Assembly: GCA_028583415.1 (NCBI GenBank)
Contig: CM053267.1
Location: 18,917,814-18,981,813, forward strand
Direction of reading: 5' to 3'
Source: Protea cynaroides
Lineage: Eukaryota > Streptophyta > Magnoliopsida > Proteales > Proteaceae
Length of the DNA: 64,000 nucleotides
Shown here: positions 1 to 11,300 of the stretch, piece after piece
Numbering within the stretch: the first letter of the stretch is position 1
How the letters are laid out: every line of letters starts with the position of its first letter
Notes under the pieces: model-generated
What the model was told of the DNA's origin: nothing
What the model saw: the letters and a program-made list of their open reading frames with translations, nothing else
Database searches by the model: none
Made by a program: the position numbers and the translations under genes

Positions 1-298
1 AAAAATTGTGATAGTCAAAGTGCATTACATTGGTTGTTAATATAATGTTTTACTCTCGTATTAAGCACATTGATGTAAAGTATCACTTTGTTCGTAATGT
101 GATGGAGATGGAGTAATCTCAATGTAGAAGATTCACACCAATGATAATGTAGTAGATACGCTGACGAAGCCTATTGCGAGGGAGAAGTTCATATGGTGCA
201 GAACTTCCCTTGGGCTAGTAATACCAAGTGATTGGTGCAAATTGAGTAAATCAGAGTTGTTAAGACTATTTGGAAATTAACCTTCAAGTGGGAGAATA
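1..298 (+). pseudogene. Copia retrotransposon polyprotein, C-terminal RNase H remnant
   Basis: Translation gives broken pieces of the Copia RNase H tail, including NCDSQSA near the start and DTLTKPIAREKF before a stop. This phrase is typical of the end of plant Ty1/Copia polyproteins. A polypurine tract (CAAGTGGGAGA) follows directly. The frame is interrupted, so it is not functional. The rest of the element lies to the left of the window. Confidence 0.75.
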
Positions 299-800
299 TG
301 AGCATTAATGGGTGTAGGTGAGGGTGATGTCACCTGCAGTAAATGCATTTAATGCATTCCGTGTGAAACTAAGAAGAAGTACTGAAGCCGTGTTCGATCT
401 TGGTTGGCTGCCGACCGTGATGACTGCCCACCTTTAAAGGCTTCTGCATGCCGTGCCGCAAGTGACTACAGAGGTAAGAGATTTTACAAAGCTCTTTCTC
501 CTCTATGAAAGGGGGGGAGCTTGATTGTAAATGACACAACACAACCAATAAGCTTAAGTAATCTTAAGAGAGAAAGGGAGAGCGATTAAGCTCTGGGTCT
601 TCTTGGGGTTGGGTTCCTAATATTGGTTTTGGATTCACTTGTAAGAAGTCTTGGAGCGTACGATTTCTCTGGGTGAGTGTTTTTTGTGGGAATACTTTTG
701 GGAGTTCTACTAGTGAGGATTATTTATTGAGTGTGTGACCCATGTACTATGTTGTCAAGGTGAGGGGTGTGGCTTATAATTTTTCCTAATACAACAAGAA
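299..800 (+). mobile_element. Probable 3' LTR of the left-edge Copia element
   Basis: It starts TGAGCATTAATGGG immediately after the polypurine tract and ends near TAATACAACA. The right border is approximate because no second LTR is in the window for comparison. Confidence 0.5.
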
Positions 801-1372
801 GAGTTCCAAGCAATTGCCCTTTGAACGTAGGTTACCATACCATTATTGAACCACCTATATGTTTATGTCTTTACATTTTATTTATTTTCTACATTTCATA
901 TTTTTCACTGCTTCGCTATAGTACTTGCGGGTGAGATGTTTTCCACAACACTTACTCTTGGCAGCCCCCTCTCCCCGGACGACCCTCCTCACACAACCCC
1001 CTTTCCCCACACTTACCCCACATAAGAAACACCTAGGGCTGCAACAGGGCTGGGTTTTTAAAACTCTAACCCTGACCCTAAGTACCTTATACACAACCCT
1101 AACCTAGTCCAACCCTACCAGGGTCAGAAAATGTGCAACCCTAACCTTACCCTGACAGGGTTTGGCCTAATCCTAACCCTACTTTGATTGACCTTAATAG
1201 GGCTAGGTTGGGCTTGGTTGACCTTGATTCATGGCCGGGTTGACCCTGGTTAAGGGAGAAATAGAAGAGATTGAGAACTAAGAGAGTGAGGGCGAGGGAT
1301 AAGGGATATACAGGTAAGAGAAAGAGAAAAAAATGAGATTTTGGAAAGGATGTAGTTGCTGATGGTTGCAGC

Positions 1373-4300
1373 TAGGGGTGCAAGTTTTACCTTGACGACA
1401 CTAACTTGTCACACCCCAATTCTGCACTGTTCAGAATGGTGTGATGAACCGCTAATAAACCAATGGTTCAACCAGGATCTCAAATAGGTTGTGTCCGTTT
1501 GCTTAAACCATACACATTCACAACCATAATCAGAGTAAATACACAATAGCAGAAGTTTTAAATATTAAATGAACTGAGAATCTAAATGTGATAATCATAA
1601 ATAAAATACCAATTATCTGTCATTGACTGAGACATAAGTAAATAAAATAATCAATTACATTTATTCAGTAATCCAAATAAAATCTAATCGAAAACGCATG
1701 AGTTGCATTCGCATGACGAATCATGCATCTCCATTATATCTTCTGCGTTTATCGCCGCAACATGTCCGAATGCGGGAGCACTCATATAATCTTTCACGGT
1801 CATACCTGCATCATCAACTAAAAATATTTGAATTCGAAAAGGATGAGCACACATCACGGCTCAGTGAACAAACAAAATAATGCAACAAACATATGCATGC
1901 ATTCAATTCATATCTATGGTCTGGTATATAAGTTTGCAATGTGCTATAAAAAGGTTCGGTGATCGCCTCACCTCTATACACGAGTGTGTGAAGCCGCCCA
2001 ATGAATATCGGCATTGCCATCCCACATGCACCCACCATGGAAACAGTGTACTCAATGGGTATCGGCATTAAAGTACCACATGCCGCCATACCAACACGTA
2101 AGCCCCTATTGGCGAGGGCTTGCAAACTGGGCTCGCAACTAACCAATCCTAATGTCAAACAGTGTATCCAATGCCTCACCCCAGCATCCCTCAATACGTC
2201 CAGAGTGATAGAGCTAAGGGCCTCCGACAGAGTCAGAGACTACACGGTCCGAGACCACCTCCCCTGATGCCCTACGACGTAATAGCTCTGCTAAGGTAAT
2301 GGCGATACGATGATGTTAGTGGACAAGACTTGAGTAGAGATAGAGCTAGAGTCTGGTAATCAGGACATACCACAATGTCACGTCCTCCCCCTGATGTTCC
2401 ACTCGCATCAAGCACACTAACCACACATATACATTCACATGTCTATTCCTAGCATCATCATCATGTTATAAATAAATAGAATTAAATATGCATGAACATT
2501 AATAGCAGAAATATTGGATGACATGTTGAATGCACATTACAAGCATACACGCATAGAATCAGTCATAGCATTGGACTCAATAAATAAAAATAGTTTATTA
2601 TTAGTCAATTAGTTTAGGTCTTGTTCCCTCACCTTTGATTGAGTGTATATCCTCTTTCAAGCTTTAAGAATCACTTTTAGATCACTAGGAAAACCTAACA
2701 AGTTGATAGATTTTAATTAGAATTAATTCCAACAGTTTTAAGCTTGCTGTACAGCTAGGGTCGCAGGTTGGGTCGCAGGTAGGGTAGCAGTTTTCTGAGA
2801 CCCCAGGGTGTAGGGTCGGTCATAGGGTCGGTCATAGGGTCGGTTATCCATCGACCCTACGTGCGACCACAGCCTCCCTGGACTTCCCGAGAGCATGGGG
2901 TCGATCCTATGGTCTGGTAGGGTCGGTTACCAATCGACCCTACGTGCTACCACACGTAGTTTGAGTCGACCTTTCATCCTACAGTTTATTCTTTCATGTT
3001 TGAATGCTTTGGCTTACTTTTATAGTCCATTCTATGATTGTTCTATGGTTCAAAACTCCAAGTTACACACTTTACTTGTTTACAATGATTTCCTCCATGG
3101 ATTCCCATTGAAATCTATCCATGGATGGATGATTTGGCTTTCTCCTAGATCCTACCTTCTTTATAAACTATTCTAGGGTCTTACATAATTTATGGAGAAT
3201 GTATTCATACCTTAAGCTTGCTGAGATTCAGAGATTTCTCTGAATTTCTTCTCCTTAGTCTTATTCTCCAACTCTCCTTCTCTTCTCCTTCTCTTCTCTT
3301 TCTCTCACTTTCAATTAGGGTTTCAAAAGGAGTGAAAGAGGCTAAGGGATGTCCTATTTATAGAGGAAAATCTCCCAAAATAAGTCCCATCGAGATTAGG
3401 AAAGGATCCCCTTGAAATTAGGAAAGTTTCCTAATTACAGTTTCAGTCTGTCATCCTAGGGTCGATGCTAGGGTCGCAGGATCCGTCGACCCTAGGGTCT
3501 CAAGTCATCCGACCCTAGTACTGAAAAGTCATGGGTTGGACTCTGTTCAGGTGGGGTCGACCCTACCTATTTAGGCATGCGACCCTACCCTCAAATTTAT
3601 TGTTTTTGGGTCAATTTCATACCTGGTCTTGTGATTTCCTTCACGCACTTGGTCCACGTGGCTCGACCATGATAGGTAGACCTGGTACAAGGTGGTTAGA
3701 CCGGTTAGTTTGATACGGTCTTACATAACCCGCCCAGGCCCGCCCTGAACCCTGGCAGGGTTAAACCCGGCCCGAACCCTGACAGGGCTAGGTTAGGGCT
3801 TAATTTTTTATCAACCCTGGCAAAGTTGGGTTGGATTAGGGTTGACCCCTTGGGTTGGGCCCGGCCCGGCCTGACCCTGTATATATATGAATATACTCTG
3901 AGAGGCGTTGCCGACTCTAAGAGGCATTGAGACATTGTCTAAGAGACTGAGAGTCGACTGTCGAAAAAGATTAGGTGAGAATCGAAATCTCCTGAGGAGT
4001 TTTCCCTATTTTGAGTTAAATGTTTTTTATAGTTTGATTGTTATTGTTTCGACTTCATTTGCTGATCTATTAGAAAACTGTAAGGAGATTTTACTTTGTT
4101 TTGAGTTATGTGTTTTCAATCTTTCTATTGTTCTTTTGACATATTGAGTATGTTGTTTGATTTTTGTTGTTTCTATTTTATTTGTTGATCTTTTAGAGTT
4201 CCCCTCTGTTTTGGCTACCAATCTTGTTCATATTTTCATCGGTAGAGATTTATGATTCCCATGAGTGTTGTAATGGACAATCAAAAGCATGTTTAATGAT

Positions 4301-4645
4301 CAACATTGAGATTTCGATTTGAGCTAAGATCAAATGGATTTTAAATGAATTGTATGATTGATATCGTTTATCCTCTCTTTTTTTCTCTTTTTACCTACAG
4401 GGATCTTTTTTTCTCTTTTTACCTCCTGAATCAGGGTTAATCAGGGTTAACCCGACCTAACCCAGTCCTGTCAGGGTCAATTAGGGCAGGTTAGGGTTAG
4501 GCCCAACCCTGCCAGGGTCAAGGTTAGGGTTGTACATTTTCTAACCCAGACACGGGTTGGGCTAGGTTAGGATTAAATTTAAATAGTCAGGGTTGGGGTT
4601 AGGGTTTTGAAAAACCCGGCCCAACCCTGCTCTGTTGCAGCCCTA
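1373..4645. mobile_element. Inner hAT-like element of the same family
   Basis: It starts TAGGGGTGCAAG and ends TGTTGCAGCCCTA. Perfect 8-bp duplications GTTGCAGC flank it at 1365-1372 and 4646-4653. Without the solo LTR inside it, it would be about 950 bp. It contains the same CCTGNCAGG palindromes as the outer element and no coding region. Confidence 0.75.
1407..3725. mobile_element. Solo LTR, probably Gypsy-type
   Basis: The element starts TGTCACACCCC and ends GTCTTACA, with 5-bp flanks TAACT (1402-1406) and TAACC (3726-3730). The 2.3-kb interior has no polyprotein. It contains repeated GGGTCGATCGACCC-like motifs around 2760-2960 and 3460-3600. The size and TG...CA ends fit a solo LTR left by recombination; assignment to Gypsy is inference. 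Confidence 0.6.
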
Positions 4646-5636
4646 GTTGCAGCCGCCTAGTTAGGACCTCAACTTCTACCTGGTGAAGGCACCAAAGAGT
4701 CAGCCTTGGAGGAATTGGATCCACCATAATTGAAGACTAGTTGATCGTCGTTTTAGCTAGAAATCTTGATTGCACCTATCATGGAATTTTGACAAACAAA
4801 CTATATAAAAAGTAAGTGTCAGTCGTTAATCATTAAAAAAGTGATGACGTTATCTGCAGATTAGTACTAAACTTTTTTTTTACCCTAATTAAGGAAAAAG
4901 TCAATGACTCAATGTTGAATCGTCGATTGCCTATGAGATTGAGAACTGAGAGAGTGAGGGTGAAGGTTAAGGCCTAAGAGAGAAGACCACCATTTGATTG
5001 TCGTTCCGGTGTCCAGTGAGGCGGTGTCATGGTAAGAACTGAGAGAGATATAGAGTAAAGGGAGCCACGAGGCCGCGAGGGATGATAAACTGTAAAGGCA
5101 TCGTGACCATGAGGGTTAAGGCCTAAGTGAGAAGACCACCATTTGTCGTTCCGGTGTCCAGTGAGGCGGTGTCATAGTGAGAACTGAGTGAGACACAGAG
5201 TAGTTAGCAGAAGGAGCCGCTGCGAAGGAGAAGACTGAAGACGAGTAGACAACGATTAGGTTTAGCATTATATATATATATATAGGGTCAGGCCAGGTAG
5301 CAACCCAACCCTACCAGGGTTAAACAAAATTTAGGCCCTAACCCAGCCTTGCCGGGGTTCGGGCTAGGTTCAACCCTACCAGGGTTCAGGGCGGGTTAGG
5401 GTCGAATTTGGGTTACCAAGGCCAAACTTGCAGCCCTAGAAACCCCCCACAATTATCCCTGATATGAAACACAGTCAACGCTGTAGTGGATTGAATCATT
5501 TATCTAGCTACACTCACGGAGTTATATATGATTTAATTCTTAATAGAATTTTACCAAAAAAAAATAAAATTTAATATAATGCCTAATTATAGTCTGTTAG
5601 ATGGTTCAAAGCAAGGATTGACTTGGGTTCTCTCAA

Positions 5637-6212
5637 GCCCCGTTTGATAACACTCCCGGAGCAGGATTTTTGGCTCCTGGCTTCTTAGGAGCTATTTCGG
5701 AGAAGAATATCGTTTAATAAATCTAGTTCAATCTCGAGTTCCCAATGAGTGAACCAGACTAAAAACGTCTCTGGGAACTGATATTTGGGAGCTAAAAAAA
5801 TTAGCTCTGGTTGCTCCAGAGCTACTTTTAAGGGAACTACTACTACCACCCACCGCCACCACCACCACCACCACCACCACTAGCCCAACGCCACCACTAC
5901 CACGGCCACTACCACCACCACCTTCGCCACCACCCACGGCAACGCACCACCACCACCACCGCCACCATCACCATTGCCACCACCCACCACCAACCAAGGC
6001 AACCCACCACCACCATCACCACGGCCACGGCCATAGCCACCGCCACAGCCACCGCCACTGCCACCCACCTCCAACCAACCATCCACCAGATTTGGAATCG
6101 ATTTCAGATTCATTTTTATTAAATGGGATTCTATTGATTCTAAAGCAGAAGCCAAAACTAACTCCGGACCAAAAGTAACTCTAGGGGAGCGGGAGTGTTA
6201 TCAAACGGGGCC
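5637..6212. mobile_element. Harbinger-like MITE with CCA/CCG triplet core
   Basis: Terminal inverted repeats are GCCCCGTTTGATAACACTCC at the left and its complement at the right, where TTA follows. The left flank reads CAA, a possible mutated TTA. The middle (about 5845-6070) is an imperfect (CCACCN)n array. A related element is at 45390-46285. Open frames over the array are composition artefacts. Confidence 0.65.
5845..6070. repeat. Imperfect CCA/CCG triplet array
   Basis: Low-complexity run of CCACCA, CCGCCA and related triplets inside the 5637-6212 element. The apparent Gly/Val-rich minus-strand frames come only from this composition. Confidence 0.85.
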
Positions 6213-8284
6213 TTAGTCTCCTTCTCAGTCGCCATCAGTTAGTAGCGAAAGCTCAATACGACATTGATGAGTGTACCAAATCGATTCTGCTGTTGTGGGT
6301 CTTTATATTTTCTGGTTTTTGTTAATGGGTTTGGAAATAAGGTTTACGATTTGGGTTGGAGATATGGAATTAGGTGAATTTGAGTGATCATCGTAGAAGG
6401 TTTTGCTTGATTTCTGCAAAGTTTTTCCGGGGGAACGAATTTTCGGTTCTGGGCTTCTGACTCAATTCATGGGTCTGTGGGATTTTTTCATTATGCGTTC
6501 TTCTTTACTTAATTCGCCATAAACCTTGGATGGGTCTTATGTCTTACATATGATGTTCGATTGTTATGGAATTCGTTTCAATATCTTTGCAGAAACTACT
6601 TATGTTCTATTTTGTAGTAGAAAGCTAGATCAACTGATATTATTTACCCAAAAAAAAACTGATATTATTTTCTTCCCTACCATGTGAAGCTGCTTTCTCT
6701 CCCTTGCATCCCCGCCCGTTGCTTGATCTGCTTCTGGTATGATATGCCTATCGTAGTCCCTTGCATAGTATCCTAAGTGCCAGCATTCGCCATTCGGGCT
6801 TAGCTCTCTTGCGGGGTGTGGGAGTGCTATAGTATAGGCTACGCACAGACTGCTCCTTGTGGACAAAAGGACTTGAGCCTGTAGGAGTGGTATTTACCTT
6901 AATGGGATTGGGAGCCTGAATTTCAATGAGCTTCATTACTCGCTCTGTGTGACAGTGATGTTAACGAGAGGAGGCTATGATGTTTCATGTCACTATGCGT
7001 AAACTCATGTACGTTCAGCTCTGAGAAGTTTAATACCCAGCACCAGAAAGCGATACCAGTACAGAGATGTGTGTCAATTCCTGCAGTTGGTTTGGAGCTG
7101 TTTTGAATATTCCGTTCGGTTCCAGACTGATTTCCAAAACTTCCTGACTCTTCTTTGTGAGAAATCCTGAGAGGTGACGAGCTTGGAACTTTGTAACCTG
7201 GCTAAGCTGTTGCTACTTCTTCTCTTCTCTTCTTGAAATGGCTGTTCATTCTTGACTTGCAGTAGTCTTAGCCTGTATCCATGGGAGCTCTGACAGCTCT
7301 GTTCTTTCATTTGCTCTGGCTCTTTCCCCCACTCATTCCTCTCACCAGGATGGGCGTAGAAGACGTAAGCCCATTTCTGTAGTCTCTGCAAAGCTAGGGT
7401 GAGCTACCTAAACCTTTGCGAAGCTATGTGAAACCATCCCTATAGCAGCATTAGGCACCTTGAGCTACTGCTTCCCTAGAAATCCCTGAGAAGCTTTACC
7501 AGCCGGAACTCGAATGCTTGTTGCCCAGCAACTTCCAACTTAAACCTTCATTTGCTTCACAAAGCAAAACACAGGTGACGGGCTTCACATCAGAATGGGT
7601 GTAGAAGAGGTAATCCCATTTCTATAGTCTCTGCAAAGCTACAATGATCTAACAAAATCTTTGAGAAGTTATATGAAACAATGCCTACAGCAGAAGTAGG
7701 CTCCTGGAGCTATTTCTATAGAAATCCATAAGAAGCTCTAGCACCAGGAACTCCAATGCTTGTAGCTCAGCGAAGTCAACTTAAACCTTCATTTGCTTCG
7801 CAAGGCAAAGCTCGGGATTTAAAAAGCATGTTTGCCTGAAATAAAAATTCCAAATTTATTTTCTAGGTGAGATACTAGCTAGTACTGGCTTTTTCAACTG
7901 TCAAAAGCATGTTATATTTGACGTGCTGTCATTTTAATTGCTTGGTACTACGTCAGTCTTCAAGAGATTGAAGGGCAACATCAGCTCCAGAAAGGTAGAA
8001 TTATTTCTAGATCACCATGTGTTCAGTTTTTGAACTATATAATTCGAATTACTCCTGGAGAATTACGGCCAAAGATCTATTCCAATTATTAATCTGATAT
8101 AAATTTCTAGCTTTTGGAATTTTAACTTCCATGGCAACGACTCTTCAGAGATTGGGGAAGGGGGCACAATGCTACAGAAAACTAAATATTGGCAATGAGA
8201 AATTATTTGAATAACTATAACATTCACCAATTTACAACTTAAAACTGACAACCCCTCTTTAGTGCTTTCTATACAAACATCAAA
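6213..8284. other. Region downstream of the kinase gene without a supported gene
   Basis: Contains a 245-bp tandem duplication (7351-7812) and otherwise unique-looking sequence. A short plus-strand segment near 6250 reads KAQYDIDECTKSILLLW and may be coding-derived, but no splice structure supports it. The 3' UTR of the kinase is expected just below 8285. Confidence 0.4.
7351..7812. repeat. Two-copy tandem duplication, period about 245 bp
   Basis: The first copy starts TGGGCGTAGAAGACGTAA at 7351 and the second starts TGGGTGTAGAAGAGGTAA at about 7596. Both continue through TCTGCAAAGCTA and end with TTAAACCTTCATTTGCTTC. The copies have diverged by many substitutions, so the duplication is old. 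Confidence 0.75.
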
Positions 8285-8367
8285 TCAGCAGAGAGAGTAC
8301 TCGCAATCAAGCAAGCGGGAGAGAATCTCCTCACAGCTAGGTCGTTCATCTGGCTCTGCCCAACAAT
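8285..8367 (-). CDS. Last exon of the kinase gene
   Basis: This 83-bp exon encodes DCWAEPDERPSCEEILSRLL (subdomain XI, conserved Arg in ERPS) and ends with Cys and TGA. The acceptor is ATCGCAG. The 3' UTR must lie just below 8285; no clear polyadenylation site could be fixed by eye. Confidence 0.93.
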
Positions 8368-11300
8368 CTGCGATCAGGATCGAGAAATTTGAGTGCCTAA
8401 GAAAGTAGAAGAGAGAAAATAAAACAAAATAAACTTCAAATCTGAGTAACCTGCAATAAGCTTTCCCAGTGGCCCTTCAGGAATCTCTAGCCGAGATCCC
8501 TCGTTAGCAACTGCATAAACCACCTGAACAATGGAGATGAGAAACAAGATCATCTTTCAACTTAAAAGCCCACATAAATATTGAATACAAGAGAACCTGC
8601 ATATCACATACCTGCACTGCTGGTACACCTTCCCATGGTCTACTTAGAGTGAACAATTCCCACATTATCACACCAAGGCTGAACACATCGCATTTCTCTG
8701 TGAACGGTTCATTGCGTATAAGTTCAGGAGCCATCCATTCAGGAGTCCCTGCAGCTGAGGAATCTCTCATGGGAATTTCTGTCATTATTCGAGAGAGCCC
8801 AAAGTCACAGATCTTCGCTTGCCAATGCTTATTCAGGAGGCAATTTGCACTTTTCAGATCCCGATGAACTATTTTCATTCGGTGCAGGCACATCAATCCC
8901 CTTTATTGCCAGAAAAAAAACTATAGTCAGCAGTCGTCGTACATAAATTCAGTATCATATCAAGATCAAGTCACAAGATCGATCTTGCAAGATCAAATAA
9001 ATATCACGCATGGAAAGAACATATATGGAAGGATCAGCTATAGCAAGAAGACATGCTGTTTTACTTTAGCATGATTTTATTCAGTATTTACTTTCCTAGT
9101 TAATTACCTTCCTAGATTAATTACTTCAGCTATAGCAAGAAGAGTTGTTTTATTTTAGTAGGATTTTATTCAGTATTTGCTTTCCTAGTTAATTACCTTC
9201 TTAAATTAATTATTTCCTTATTAATTGTGTTTCCAATTTGAGGCTCAGATGAAAGTCTCATTTAAATGATATAAGGCATATGCCAAGGTCAAGTTGAAGT
9301 TGAATCGAATTGAGTATTCTTGAGTAGTTGTGACTCTTCATTATCAGGTGAGATGCACTTGGCCTGAGATCGGCCTCCTTTCCTCTCCCTCTTTCATTCT
9401 CTTTTCTTTGTGTAATTGTTTTATCTATTGTTGGGAATCACCACTAATAGGATCCTATCTGCAACCATTATCGATTCACCATATCGTTATTGGGTTTGAA
9501 TTAAATTGGTATCAGAGCTATGGCCAGCAGTGATACAATGAACACTACCTCTAACCTGCAAGTTATTGAGGCATTGAGGCAAGCTACTGAAAGGTTGGTC
9601 ACATTGGAAACTCACATAGATGCAAGGCTTCCTCGACACGTTTACAAGGATCTTCCTCCACCACCCATTGTTGAGAGCATAGTTATTTAATTCTCCAAAT
9701 TATTCACGAATTACGAACTGAATAATACGAATAATTATTTCGAATTCGAATTATATTCAATGATTCGAAAAAAATTTCACATTTTTGGTTTAGAAATAAA
9801 TATCGCGAATAATTCTTCTGAGTCCGAATTATACAAAATAATTTGGATACTTAAAAAAACTATTAACACTATTCTAGTGGAGGACTTAATACCTTAACTA
9901 CTATTCTCAAACAAAGTTTTCAGGAAAAAAAAAAACACCCCTTAATGCCTTAACTATTAGCATCTTTTCCAATCTATGACTAATTATAAGTCCAAAAATC
10001 AAGCCATAATACAAAGCAGATCATTAATTTCATTTTCTTTTACTATTTGAGATTAGATATGAGCATGAAAATCAAATCATAATACAAAGAAAATCATTAA
10101 TTTCATTTGGTAATGTGGAATTAAATATGAGTATAAAAATAATACCATAATGCAAAGCAAGTCATTACTTTCATGTGCTTTTCCATTTGGGATTAAATAT
10201 GAGTCTAAAAATAAATATTATAATACAAACCATGAGGAAGTAATTAACAAACATGAAAATGAAATGGATTTCATGAGGATGATTAGAAGAATTTATGAAT
10301 ATGTTTGATTTTATGAACATCAACTCCACTAAATTGATATTGCCATAAAAATAAAATAAAAAAAATACATAAAAAATTATACATTATGTACTATAATGAA
10401 ATCTAACGAATCCACCTTTATAAACACATACACATGTATTATGTATTATATTGTTATTTATAAATTAAATATTATTCTAATGTCACTTGTAATTATGTAG
10501 GTATGATGATTGATATTGTGAAATAAGAGCACCAAATATTAAAAATTAACATCCGAATTTTTTGTCCGAATTTTTTTTAGACAAAAGAATAATTCCTGAA
10601 CCTATCTGAATTCAAATTTTATTTTATGTCCACTTTTTTTTACCGCATCTTTGACCGAATTTTTAAATTATCGAAACGACTCATTCTGAACTATTCTCCT
10701 TCCAAATAATTCCGGAATCCGAATTAATAAACTATGGTTGAGTAAGAGGGTTTCGTTTCTCTGTGACCGCTTGGAGTTGTAAGCATGGTTACATGGCTAA
10801 TTAGATTTCCTGGAACAAGCCTTAAAAGCAAAAAGGGATAGACACAATCATCAGAACCTGAGATCAAGAACAACTCAACTTTTGTAGAAGAATCAGTAAC
10901 TAAAGGCGAAGACCACATCCTTTGCAAGGTGGATGATATTCTATTGAAATCTAGGGTCTACTATTGAAGATTGAGCTAAGGAGGTTATGACTATCAGTGA
11001 CGAGGCCAAAGGGTACGCGACTGAGATGGTGGTCCCAGCCGATGTCGTGGTTAAGGAAGACTTCACAAGTGAGGTTGTGCCTGTTACCTATGATATTCTT
11101 GATGTTGATTGTGAAGTTAGGCACATTGAGTGCTTAATCCCGTCAAAGTACTTTGAAGAGCGAATTCTAAGGTTGCAGATTTCCTTCCAAATTTTCGTAT
11201 GCCACCAAAATTCAATTCTCATTGAAAGATGAAAACTAACCCCGCCGTGTTGATTCATCAAAACTCGAGGTCGAGTTTTTTTTAAGCAGGGGAGATTTGA

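Larger units (their letters stand above)
1034..5438. mobile_element. Outer hAT-like MITE of the AACCCTGNCAGGGTT family, interrupted
   Basis: The ends are inverted repeats: TAGGGCTGCAAC at the left and CTTGCAGCCCTA at the right. The flanks GAAACACC (1026-1033) and GAAACCCC (5439-5446) form an 8-bp target duplication with one mismatch. Internal sequence is dense in AACCCTG-N-CAGGGTT palindromes. It has no coding capacity. It is split at GTTGCAGC by a second copy of the family (1373-4645). Confidence 0.75.

Noticed and set aside
1020..1200. Telomere-like CCCTAA repeats
   Set aside because: The words are AACCCTGAC/AACCCTACC within the palindromes of a hAT-like element, not a regular telomeric array.
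5728..6155. Gly/Val-rich minus-strand frames
   Set aside because: They read through the CCA/CCG array of the 5637-6212 element, with no start context or domain.
6240..6330. Possible coding exon reading KAQYDIDECTKSILLLW
   Set aside because: No matching splice site or neighbouring exon was found, and the frame stops on both sides.
9507..9518. TGGTATCAGAGC as part of a tRNA gene
   Set aside because: It is a primer-binding site after an LTR; no tRNA cloverleaf surrounds it.
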